Of a stretch of DNA of 64,000 nucleotides, positions 31,488 to 40,938 are shown piece by piece. Numbering within the stretch: position 1 is the stretch's first letter; every line of letters begins with the position of its first letter. The notes beneath the pieces are model-generated. The model saw only the letters and a list, made by a program, of their open reading frames with translations, did not search any database and was not told the DNA's origin. Source of the DNA: Schistocerca nitens (lineage: Eukaryota > Arthropoda > Insecta > Orthoptera > Acrididae); NCBI RefSeq assembly GCF_023898315.1, contig NC_064625.1, positions 101,046,269 through 101,110,268 on the forward strand. Direction: 5' to 3'. Both the position numbers and the translations under genes were made by a program.

Positions 31488-32909
31488 CACTCCTGGAAAT
31501 GGAAAAAAGAACACATTGACACCGGTGTGTCAGACCCACCATACTTGCTCCGGACACTGCGAGAGGGCTGTACAAGCAATGATCACACGCACGGCACAGC
31601 GGACACACCAGGAACCGCGGTGTTGGCCGTGGAATGGCGCTAGCTGCGCAGCATTTGTGCACCGCCGCCGACAGTGTCAGCCAGTTTGCCGTGGCATACG
31701 GAGCTCCATCGCAGTCTTTAACACTGGTAGCATGCCGCGACAGCGTGGACGTGAACCGTATGTGCAGTTGACGGACTTTGAGCGAGGGCGTATAGTGGGC
31801 ATGCGGGAGGCCGGGTGGACGTACCGCCGAATTGCTCAACACGTGGGGCGTGAGGTCTCCACAGTACATCGATGTTGTCGCCAGTGGTCGGCGGAAGGTG
31901 CACGTGCCCGTCGACCTGGGACCGGACCGCAGCGACGCACGGATGCACGCCAAGACCGTAGGATCCTACGCAGTGCCATAGGGGACCGCACCGCTACTTC
32001 CCAGCAAATTAGGGACACTGTTGCTCCTGGGGTATCGGCGAGGACCATTCGCAACCGTCTCCATGAAGCTGGGCGACGGTCCCGCACACCGTTAGGCCGT
32101 CTCCCGCTCACGCCCCAACATCGTGCAGCCCGCCTCCAGTGGTGTCGTGACAGGCGTGAATGGAGGGACGAATGGAGACGTGTCGTCTTCAGCGATGAGA
32201 GTTGCTTCTGCCTTGGTGCCAATGATGGTCGTATGCGTGTTTGGCGCCGTGCAGGTGAGCGCCACAATCAGGACTGCATACGACCGAGGCACACAGGGCC
32301 AACACCCGGCATCATGGTGTGGGGAGCGATCTCCTACACTGGCCGTACACCACTGGTGATCGTCGAGGGGACACTGAATAGTGCACGGTACATCCAAACC
32401 GTCATCGAACCCATCGTTCTACCATTCCTAGACCGGCAAGGGAACTTGCTGTTCCAACAGGACAATGCACGTCCGCATGTATCCCGTGCCACCCAACGTG
32501 GTCTAGAAGGTGTAAGTCAACTACCCTGGCCAGCAAGATCTCCGGATCTGTCCCCCATTGAGCATGTTTGGGACTGGATGAAGCGTCGTCTCACGCGGTC
32601 TGCACGTCCAGCACGAACGCTGGTCCAACTGAGGCGCCAGGTGGAAATGGCATGGCAAGCCGTTCCACAGGACTACATCCAGCATCTCTACGATCGTCTC
32701 CATGGGAGAATAGCAGCCTGCATTGCTGCGAAAGGTGGATATACATTGTACTAGTGCCGACATTGTGCATGCTCTGTTGCCTGTGTCTATGTGCCTGTGG
32801 TTCTGTCAGTGTGATCATGTGATGTATCTGACCCCAGGAATGTGTCAATAAAGTTTCCCCTTCCTGGGACAATGAATTCACGGTGTTCTTATTTCAATTT
32901 CCAGGAGTG
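31488..32909 (+). mobile_element. Tc1-like element, DD32E family, copy 2
   Basis: TA at 31486-31487 and 32910-32911. The ends are CACTCCTGGAAATGG and its near-perfect inverse CACTCCTGGAAATTG. At 1422 bp it sits at the 3' end of a CR1-like LINE. Confidence 0.96.
31732..32754 (+). CDS. Tc1-like transposase, 340 aa, intact frame
   Basis: The same architecture as the copy at 15947: HTH pair in residues 10-120, D155 in FSDESCF, D244 in FQQDNARPH and E277 in DLSPIEHVW, again 32 residues apart. The frame is uninterrupted. Differences include Cys in place of Arg after DES, Arg115 in place of Leu, and Gly in place of Ala in TQRGLEG. Whether these reduce activity cannot be judged from sequence alone. 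Confidence 0.93.
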   Translation: MPRQRGREPYVQLTDFERGRIVGMREAGWTYRRIAQHVGREVSTVHRCCRQWSAEGARARRPGTGPQRRTDARQDRRILRSAIGDRTATSQQIRDTVAPGVSARTIRNRLHEAGRRSRTPLGRLPLTPQHRAARLQWCRDRREWRDEWRRVVFSDESCFCLGANDGRMRVWRRAGERHNQDCIRPRHTGPTPGIMVWGAISYTGRTPLVIVEGTLNSARYIQTVIEPIVLPFLDRQGNLLFQQDNARPHVSRATQRGLEGVSQLPWPARSPDLSPIEHVWDWMKRRLTRSARPARTLVQLRRQVEMAWQAVPQDYIQHLYDRLHGRIAACIAAKGGYTLY

Positions 32910-32911
32910 TA

Positions 32912-34405
32912 CATCTACGTGATTACTCTGCTATTCACAATAAAGTGACTGGCAGAGGGTTCAATGAATCACGTTCAAGCTGTCTCTCGAACGGCACGCG
33001 GGAAAAACGAGCACTTAAATTTTTCGATGCGAGCCCTGATTTCTCTTATTTTATCGTGATTATCATTTCTCCCTATGTAGGTGGGTGGCAACGGAATGTT
33101 TTCGCAATCGGAGGAGAAAACTGGTGATTGAAAGTTCATGAGAAGATCCCGTCGCAACGAAAAACGCCTTTCTTTTAATGATTGCCACTCCAATTCACGT
33201 ATCATGTCTGTGACACTATCTCCCCTATTTCCCGATAATACAAAACGAGCTGCCCTTCTTTGTACTTTTTCCATGTCATCCGTCAGTCCCACCTGATGCG
33301 GATCCCACACCACACAGCAATACTCCAGAATAGGGCGGACAAGCGTGGTGTAAGCAGTCTCTTCAGTAGACCTGTTGCACCTTCTAAGTGTTCTGCCAAT
33401 GAATCGCAGTCTTTGGTTTGCTCTACCCATGTGATGGTCCAATTTAGGTTATTTGTAATTGACATCCCTAAGTATTTAGCTGAATTTACAGCCTTCATAT
33501 TTGTGTGACTTGTCGCGTAATCGAAATTTTGCTGATTTCTTTTAGTACTCATGTGAATAACTTCACACTTTTCTTTATTCAGGATCAATTGCCACTTTTC
33601 GCACCATAAAGATATATAACTCATTTTGCAATTCGTTTTGATCATCTGATGACTTTACAAGACGGCAAATGACAGCATCATCTGCAAACAATCTAAGATG
33701 GCTACTCAGATTTTCTCCTATGTTCTTAATATAGACCAGGAACAATAGAGGGCCTATAACACTTCCTTGGGGAACGCCGAATATTACTTCTGTTTTACTC
33801 GATGACTTTCCGTCTATTACTACGCCGGCCGGGGTGGCCGAGCGGTTCTAGGCGCTACAGTCTGGAACTGTGCGACCGCTACACGTGATTTAGCGCCATG
33901 CGATTTTCACCATCGGGAGTTCATCAAGTCCCATGGGTATGTGCCTCCGATTCTAGCTGATCGCCGGCCGCTGCGGTAGAGCGGTTCTAGGCGTTTCAGT
34001 CCGGAACCGCTCTGCTGCTGCGGTTGGAGGTTCGAATCTTGCCTCGGGCATGGATGTGTGTGATGTCCTCAGGTTAGTTAGGTTTAAGCAGTTCTAAGTT
34101 CTAGGGGACTGATGACCTCATAAGTTAAGTTCCATAGTGCTCAGAGCCATTTGAATCATTTTTCTATTACTACGAACCTTTCTGACAGGAAACCACGAAT
34201 CCAGTCGCACAACTGAGGCGATACTCCGTAGGCACGCAGTTTGGTTAGAAGACGCTTTGAGTAACGGTGTCGAAAGCCTTCTGGAAATCTAAAAATATGG
34301 AATCAATTTGACATCCCCTGTCGATAACACTTATTACTTCGTGACTGTAAAGAGCTAGTTTTCTTTCGCAAGAACGATATTTTGTGAATCCGTGCTGACT
34401 ATGTG
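32912..34405 (-). mobile_element. CR1-like LINE, copy 2, with a dimeric SINE insertion
   Basis: The minus strand has the same C-terminus as the first copy: SLKERRFSLRRDLLMNF, RPILEYCCVVWDPH, YLGMSITNNLNW, and WQLILNKEKCEVIHM. Farther upstream it continues through the RT on both sides of the SINE at 33824-34162 to about 34405. Frames are broken around 33430 and elsewhere. Confidence 0.85.
33824..34162 (+). mobile_element. dimeric SINE-A (partial head + linker + full SINE)
   Basis: A single 11-bp duplication (tctattactac at 33813-33823 and 34163-34173) encloses a partial SINE-A head (33824-33882), about 80 bp of unrelated linker, and a full SINE-A (33963-34162). Confidence 0.88.
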
Positions 34406-34429
34406 TCAATTATAGACGTCACAAGAATT

Positions 34430-34848
34430 AATAGACGGCACCAGAAGCTCAACGCCGGACACCCTCAGTCACTGAAGCCAGTCACCAGAGCAGTGACAAT
34501 TCCGTGCCGTTTCGGACGTCCGCGAAATTTCGCACCGTAGATTTTGAATTTCTTGGGACTGCGATCAAGTTCTCCGAATTCCTCGGCAATGATACGAGCG
34601 CGTGGTGCAACCGCTCTTCTGAGTAACTGCCGGGGGCGACTCCACGCCAATTGTCTCGGCCTCTGCGTGCGACGCGTTTATTTATAGGAGTTACAAGTAG
34701 CCGCGGCGGCTTCGGAGAGGCGAGCCAGCTGGGAATGCGTGGCCGTGATCTCCGCCTCAAGGTGCGCGGAAATCGCATACTTATTGACTAGCGAATCCCG
34801 CAATGTTTTGCAATTGCTAATGATGTATGGGAGCTGAATATACGCCCT
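34430..34848. other. GC-rich anonymous segment
   Basis: Markedly GC-rich with a tttatttatagg word near 34677 and a 98-codon minus-strand frame (34482-34778) that is Arg/Pro-rich and unrecognised. It could be a worn LTR, a CpG-rich regulatory segment or an exon. Nothing decides. Confidence 0.3.
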
Positions 34849-34849
34849 A

Positions 34850-35072
34850 ATCTCCTCCCCCCCCTCTCTCTCTGTCACTCTCTATCCCTCTCCTCCTCCC
34901 CCTACCTCTCTTCATCCCGTTCTTCTCCCCTCTATCGCTGATCTCTGTCCATCACCTTCCCCTGCTCCCTGTCCCTATCAATCTCCTCATCCCACATCTC
35001 TCTGTCCATATCCTCGTTCCCCTTCTTTATATCCATTTCCTTCCCCCTTTCTATCTCCCCCAACTCTCTGAC
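34850..35072. repeat. 220-bp polypyrimidine tract
   Basis: An almost unbroken run of C and T on the plus strand (ctcctcccc, ctctctctctgt, tccctctcctcctccccc), with only scattered purines. Confidence 0.9.
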
Positions 35073-35322
35073 CTTACTTATTATTATTACAAAGGGAACC
35101 TTGACTGGGTATAGAACCCAAAATGAATGAGTAAATCGTCTGGAATCATTAGTACATGGGGCATAAGAGAGACATTTCCGGCTGCTGGCTCTGTTATTAT
35201 TGTAGCTTTAATGACAGTATTTCTCATGGTTTTAATCTGTGAAATGGAAACGAGCGTTTGGCGTCACTGGCCGGAAGGCCCCTTACGGGGCAGGTCCGGT
35301 CACCTTGGTGCAGGTCTTATTA

Positions 35323-36660
35323 CGAGGGTCACTCCAAAAGAAATGCACAGTATCTATGTAAAAATACGGTCTTCATTCTGCATGTGTGTAAGTTTTACAG
35401 TGTGTAGATACATCCTTCCCGCTTGTTTTCAAACTTAGTTCAACCTGTTCCTGTGTGTGGCGCCGTCACGGCATGTGTTCAAGATGGCTGCTACACTTGA
35501 CGTTCGTCAGAAGCAACGTGCTGTCATAGAATTCCTGTGCTGTGAAAACGAGACAGTAGGAAACATCCACAAGAGGTTGAAAAAGGTGTCTGGAGATGCT
35601 GCTGTCGATCGCAGTACAGTTAGTCGGTGGGCAAGCTGGTTACGTGATGAAAGCGGGCACGGCATTATTGAGGATTGTCCTCGCAGCGGCAGGCCTCGTA
35701 CTGCACACACTCCAAACAATGTGCAGAGAGTTAACGAATTGATGACTGCTGACAGACGCATCACAGTGAACGAATTGTCACGCTACGTTGTGATAGGGTA
35801 AGGAAGTGTTTGCAGAATACTGAAAGTGTTGGCGTTAAAAAGGTTTGTGCCACGTGGGTTCCCAGGATGTTGACAGTGGCTCATAAAGAAACAAGAAAAA
35901 CGGTATGCAGCGAACTTTTTGGAACAGTACGAGAATGGTGGAGATGAATTTCTTGGAAGAATTGTGATAGGTGATGAAACATGGCTCCATCATTTTTCAC
36001 CAGAGATGAAGAGGCAATCAGTGGAGTGTCATCATGCAAATTCACCCAAGGAAAAAAAAATTCAAAATCACATCTTCTGCTGGAAAAGTTATGGCTACGG
36101 TGTTTTTCGATTCCGAAGGACTCTTTACTTGTGGACATCATGCCAAGTGGAACCACCATAAATTCTGATGCATATGTGGTGACACTGAAGAAACTTCAAG
36201 CTCGACTGAGTCGTGTTCGACCACATCGGCAAAATCAGGATGTTTTGCTGTTGCACGACAATGCACAGCCACATGTCAGTCAAAAAACCGTGGAAGCGAT
36301 CACAAAACTCGGATGGACAATACTGAAACACCCGCCTTACAGTCATGACCTGGCTCCGTGTGACTATCATCTCTTTGGGAAACTGATAGACTCTCTTCGT
36401 GGAACAAGGTTTGAAGATGATCACTTCCTTGTGCACGCTGCCAAACAGTGGCTCCAGCAGGTTGGTCCAGAATTTTACCGTGCGGGTATGCAGGCGCTGG
36501 TTCCAAGATGGCGTAAGGTAGTTAAGAGGGATGGAAATTATGTGGAGAAGTGAAAATATTGTTCCTAAAGTATGTATCTACACACTGTAAATCTTTCAAA
36601 CATGTAGAATAAAAGATGGATTAAAAAAAATAGTGTGCATTTGTTTTGAAGTGACCCTCG
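35323..36660 (+). mobile_element. mariner element, 1338 bp, in SINE-D
   Basis: TA at 35321-35322 and 36661-36662. The ends are CGAGGGTCACTCCAAAAGAA and CGAGGGTCACTTCAAAACAA. One nearly complete transposase lies inside on the plus strand. Confidence 0.96.
35484..36553 (+). pseudogene. mariner transposase (DD34D), frameshifted
   Basis: It starts MAATLDVRQKQRAVIEFL, with an HTH at DRSTVSRWASWL and GRPRTAHTPNN. A stop follows at about 35799 (VVIG then stop), then the frame resumes with GRIVIGDETWLHHFSPEMK (first Asp). A one-base shift at the A run near 36052 moves the rest to another frame: LLLHDNAQPHVSQ (second Asp) and HDLAPCDYHLFG (third Asp). The last two are separated by 34 residues, the mariner value. 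It ends with KRDGNYVEK. All three Asp survive, so damage is limited to stops and the frameshift. Confidence 0.93.
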
Positions 36661-36824
36661 TACATTCGACGCCACATTGGGCTACCTGCGCGCCGGATGG
36701 GGATGAAATGATGACGAAGACAACACAACACCCACACCCTGAGCGGAGAAAATCCATGACCCAGCCGGGAATCGAACCCGGACCCGTAGGACGGCAATCC
36801 GTCACGCTGGCCACTTTTTTTTAA

Positions 36825-37886
36825 GGGGCTCCGGAACACCCTATACTTGCAATGTTAACGCTTATAAATTACATCTTTCCTCGCAAAGTATTTGAGGTAG
36901 GAAGTTGAACTTTTTACAGATTATTTATTGGAATATGGGCTACAACTTAACACAGGGATTTTACAAAATTTTAGTTCAGTTATTAAAGATGATTTTTTTT
37001 CAATTGTAATGAAAATTCACATCATTTTTTTGCAATTTTTTATTTATATATTCAAAAATATACAGTTTTTTGGAAAAAGGCTGTGTTAAATTATGCAGAA
37101 GGTACTGTGGAACATTTACTGAAAGTTTGAAACAAATATGTTTGGAAGATCCTTAGAAAACGTGTAATTAGTATGAGAAAATAAAAGTTTTGGGAATCGA
37201 ACGACAAAGATTGGATTAACTTTTTAGTGCATTCCAGGTCCATAGGATGGATTATCTTCGTCCTCTGCAAAGTCCTCCTCCAGCTTCCTCTTGTTCCTCC
37301 TCCTGTTTACTCTTGCTTGTATTTCTAGACTCTTTACAGCCCTGTCTGCAGCCCGAAGGCGTTCCTTGTCTAAAGCAAGCATCGCTCGTACCATGTTATA
37401 ACCTATCTTCATTCCCATATTTCTAAATACCTTGCACCTTACAATGTTGCCATCATTGAAAGTCGCAACAGCATCATACACACCAAAGTCAAGTGTTTCT
37501 ATTCCAACAAATACAGTCTTGGGGATTCTCGACCATATAACACTATTTACACTTTCATTGGGGTTTTGAGTTTTTCCGTGAATACACTTTTTCAACAGTT
37601 CAGGTGCTGCTAAGTCTCTGAAAATAGGTTTTATACTTTATCTCACATCACTAAAATGTACCTGATGAACACGGACGTTAATAATAACACCATTTGACAG
37701 CAGTTTAACAGCGCCACAGTGGGTCACGCCCATGTAGAACACATTTCAAAAAAAAAATTAAAAATAGTTGTAGTCTTCGGAATTGAATAAATTATATATC
37801 TATTAAAAGGTAATAGTCTGCAGATTCAGAAAACGCAAAAAAGTAAAAATTGAACTTTTCATGATCTTGAGCCTTTCCGGAGCCCC
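36825..37886 (-). mobile_element. TTAA-flanked DNA element, 1062 bp (Kolobok-like?)
   Basis: TTAA at 36821-36824 and 37887-37890. The ends GGGGCTCCGGAA are inverted over about 12 bp. TTAA duplications occur in piggyBac and Kolobok, and the protein fragment is not piggyBac. Kolobok is a tentative call from memory. The target is the T-rich stretch at the SINE-D/SINE-E boundary. Confidence 0.75.
37224..37595 (-). pseudogene. transposase C-terminal fragment of the TTAA element
   Basis: A 123-codon frame beginning with KKCIHGKTQNPNESVNSVIW and containing RIPKTVFVGIETLDFGVYDAV, a conserved word pattern seen in many arthropod transposon proteins, then a basic/acidic tail (RRRNKRKLEEDFAEDEDN). Most of the expected protein is missing. 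I cannot identify catalytic residues. Confidence 0.6.
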
Positions 37887-37890
37887 TTAA

Positions 37891-38180
37891 TCTCATTTTG
37901 TTCGCTTTTGTTCGTTGCATCAGCTTGGGGCGGACGTCGGAAGACATCCGTTACAGTTCGTCGTTGATCGACTAACTAAGTTTTTTATTACAGGGGGCAG
38001 CTAACCCTCTGACCGAACACCACTTTTTTTTGCATTTTGTTCGTTGTTGATCGTTGTGTGTGATCGTTGCGGACGTCACATGATATCCGTTCAAGTTGGT
38101 TTGTTGATCCTTTCACTCAGTTTTTTATGACAGAGGCCAACCAGCTATCTGACCGAACACGCTGAGCTACCGTGCCGACA
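37891..38180 (-). mobile_element. two SINE-E copies in SINE-D head
   Basis: Each copy reads, tail to head, a T-run, ttttgttcgttg, gcggacgtc..aaga/gatatccgtt, gttgatc, cagttttttat, then the tRNA-like head ctctgaccgaacac. The first occupies about 37891-38020 and the second about 38021-38180, which ends in gctgagctaccgtgcc. One appears to sit in the head of the other. Confidence 0.65.
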
Positions 38181-38313
38181 ACACCACTCAGTTATCGGGG
38201 CGGACGTTTTAATCTATGAACAGGTAGGATTGTATACTGAAGCGCCAAAGAATCTGATATAGGCATGCGTATTCAAATACAAAGATACGTGAACAGGCAG
38301 AATACGGCGCTGT

Positions 38314-38531
38314 TCAAATGGTTCAAATGGCTCTGAGCACTATGGGACTTAACATCTATAGTCATCAGTCCCCTAGAACTTAGAACTACTTAAACCTAAC
38401 TAACCTAAGGACAGCACACAACACCCAGCCATCACGAGGCAGAGAAAATCCCTGACCCCGCCGGGAATCGAACCCGGGAACCCGGGCGTGGGAAGCGAGA
38501 ACGCTACCGCACGACCACGAGCTGCGGACGC
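38314..38531 (-). mobile_element. SINE-C with 10-bp TSD
   Basis: Flanked by acggcgctgt at 38304-38313 and 38532-38541. It has the same structure as the copy at 27030: SINE-A-type tail and Gly-like head with cgggaatcgaacccggg. Confidence 0.95.
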
Positions 38532-38605
38532 ACGGCGCTGTGGTCGGCAACGCCTATATAAGACAATTAATATTTCTTTTTTCATAATGCGGGGCCACAG
38601 TCATA

Positions 38606-39228
38606 ATATATATCTTTAAGGTCAGTACCGCCATTAGACTGTTGTTTATTTGCAGTGTTACATTCACACTTACACAATCATGATTTCGGCTTCAAAGTGC
38701 CATTATCAAGTGTTTTAAGTGTTATAAATTGCGTGATATGGCATACTGTCGTATTAAAATACACTATTAGACACATTGTCTAAGAGTCGATATTTCTGGC
38801 AGAGCCTACTGCTTTGTAGGCCTTGCCAAAAATATCGACTCTTAGACAATGTGTCTAATAGTGTATTTTAATACGACAGTATGCCATATCAGGCAATTTA
38901 TAACACTTAAAACACTTGATAATGGCACTTTGAAGCCGAAATCATGATTGTGTAAGTGTAGCCGGCCGTGGTGGCCGAGCGGTTCTAGGCGCTTCAGTCT
39001 GGAATCGCGACACCGCTACGGTCGCAGGTTCGAATCCTGCCCTTGCGTGGATGTGTGTAATGTCCTTAGGTTAGTCAGGTTTAAGTAGATCTAAGTTCTA
39101 GGGGACTGATGACCTCAAATGTTAAGTCCCATAGTGCTCAGAGCCATTTGAGCCATTTGTGTAAGTGTGAATGTAACACTGTAAATAAACAACAGTCTAA
39201 TGACGGTACTGACTTTAAAGATATATAA
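38606..39228. repeat. large fold-back palindrome (~200-bp arms)
   Basis: The left arm begins with atatatctttaaggtcagta (from about 38608). The right arm ends with the inverse near 39226. The loop lies around 38800-38820 (gcctactgctttgtaggc). Arms are nearly perfect, and the right arm is interrupted by the SINE at 38960-39156. No coding capacity: a MITE or fold-back element. Confidence 0.9.
38960..39156 (+). mobile_element. SINE-A with 12-bp TSD, in palindrome arm
   Basis: Flanked by ttgtgtaagtgt at 38948-38959 and 39157-39168. Standard head (tggccgagcggttctaggcg) and tail. Confidence 0.95.
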
Positions 39229-39272
39229 GAAAAGTCTCTGGCGCAGTTGTGAAATCTGCTACTGCTGCTACA

Positions 39273-40180
39273 ATGGCAGATTATCAAGATTTAAGTAATT
39301 TTGAACGTGGTGTTACAGTCGGCGCACGACCGATGGGACACAGCATCTCCGAGGTAGCGAAGATGTGGCGATTTTCCTGTGCGACAATTTTACGAATGTA
39401 CCGTGAATATCAGGAATCCAGTATAACATCAGGTCTCCTGCGGCCGAAAAAAGACTCTGCAAGAACGGGACCGAAGACTACTGAAGAGAATCGTTCAATG
39501 AACAGAAGTGCAACTCTTCCGCAAATTGCTGCAGATTTCAGTGCTGGGCCATCAACAACTGTCAACGTGCGAACCAATCAACGAAGCATCATCGATATGG
39601 GCTTTCGGAGCCGAAGGCCCACTCGTGTACCCTTGATGATTGCACGACACAAAGCTTTACGCCTCGCCTGGGCCCGTCGACGCTGACAATGGATTGTTGG
39701 TGACTGGTAACATGTTGCCTGGTCGGACGAGTCTTATTTCAAATTGTATCGAGCCGATGGAGATCTATGGATATGGAGACAACCTCTTGACTCCATGAAC
39801 CCCGCATGTCAGCAGGGGACTGGTGGCTCTGGAATGGTATGAGGCGTGTGCAATTGGAGTGATATGGGATCCCTAAAACCTCAAGATACAGGTGACATGT
39901 ACGTAAGCATCCTGTCTGATCATCTGCGTCCATTCATATCCATTGTGCATTCCGACGGGCTTGGGCAATTGCAGCACGACAGTGCGACATCCCACACATC
40001 CACGATTGCTTCAGAGCGGCTCGAAGAACACTCTTCCTAGTTTAAACACCTCTGCTGGCCACCGTACTCCCCAGACATGATCGTTATTGGGCATATCTGG
40101 GATGTCTTGCATCGTGCTTCTCAGAAGAGATCTCCACCCCTCGAGCTCTTACGGATTTATCGTTAGCCCTGCAGGATTTC
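39273..40180 (+). pseudogene. Tc1-like transposase, inactive
   Basis: It starts MADYQDLSNFERGVTVGARP with an HTH, then the linker word MGFRSRRPTRVPL. After stops near 39684-39710 it continues with WSDESYFKLYRADG (first Asp), LQHDSATSHTS (second Asp) and WPPYSPDMIVIGHIWDV, where the expected catalytic Glu (usually ..IEHIW) is Gly. Stops and this substitution disable it. Confidence 0.88.
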
Positions 40181-40444
40181 TTGATGTCAGTTCCCTTCAG
40201 CACATTTTCAGACATTAGTCGCGTCCATTCCACGTCGTGTTGTGGCACTTTTGCGTGTACCAGTTTCGTTTCCTCTTCAGTGTACAACAAGCATTGCTAA
40301 ATTACATTCAAAAGAAAACTTACCACTGAATAATTAGTAACTGCCTTGGGACTGAGTGGATCCTTTAGGAAACGTGAACACGTTAACCTTATTTGCTGCT
40401 GTGTAATTTACAATGACTTTTGGCGCCCAATGCTTCAAAATGGA

Positions 40445-40938
40445 AACGAAGACGAAACTGCATAAAAATATTGTTGCGTTAAATTCATACTAACACAACA
40501 ACACACAATATGACTCCTGTGCACTAAATTAACAACCTCGTAACGATCACATCGTACACCAAGTTTTTGTACCCAAACGCGGTGTGATGCACCACAAGAC
40601 GGCTGTAAACTTTCGCCGCTTCTCGCAGACGCCATAACTTCTCGCAGTTGTTCAGCCTTTACATCTAGGTGGTACTGGTCTCAGCCGATTCCAACTACTG
40701 CTTTGCTGGCGGGCCTCGCGCTTCTGTCTATACACTTGTACACACGAACTACCGCGAGTCAGTTGAATTGTAACGAAAATGCACTGAAAATGGCTATTTA
40801 TAGCTGAAATCTAGATTTGCAAGAATAATAAAAGCTAATGGAGTTGCGACTGACTGTTCTGTGCCTCTCCTTCCGTTGCTATGATAAATGCTGGAAGGGG
40901 ACTACAGTAATGTTGCGAGTTGTCCTTCCACTAAGTTG
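40445..40938. other. anonymous sequence
   Basis: No supported feature. Confidence 0.3.

Larger units (their letters stand above)
35244..38205 (-). mobile_element. SINE-D (tRNA-Asp-like head) expanded by nested insertions
   Basis: The outer flanks gttttaatctgtgaa (35229-35243) and gttttaatctatgaa (38206-38220) match in 14 of 15 bases. Inside are SINE-D tail at 35244-35322 (ggccggaaggcccc, ggcaggtccggtcaccttgg) and body plus most of the head at 36661-36820 (gccgggaatcgaacccgg). The rest of the head is near 38184-38205. It is interrupted by a mariner, a TTAA-flanked element and SINE-E sequence. Confidence 0.85.
38238..40440 (+). mobile_element. Tc1-like element with SINEs and a fold-back inserted
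   Basis: The left end starts near actgaagcgccaaagaa. The right end is poorly conserved (a ttttggcgcccaatgcttca-like word near 40424). The leader region is interrupted by a SINE-C, a large palindrome and a SINE-A. The transposase region follows from 39249. Confidence 0.7.
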
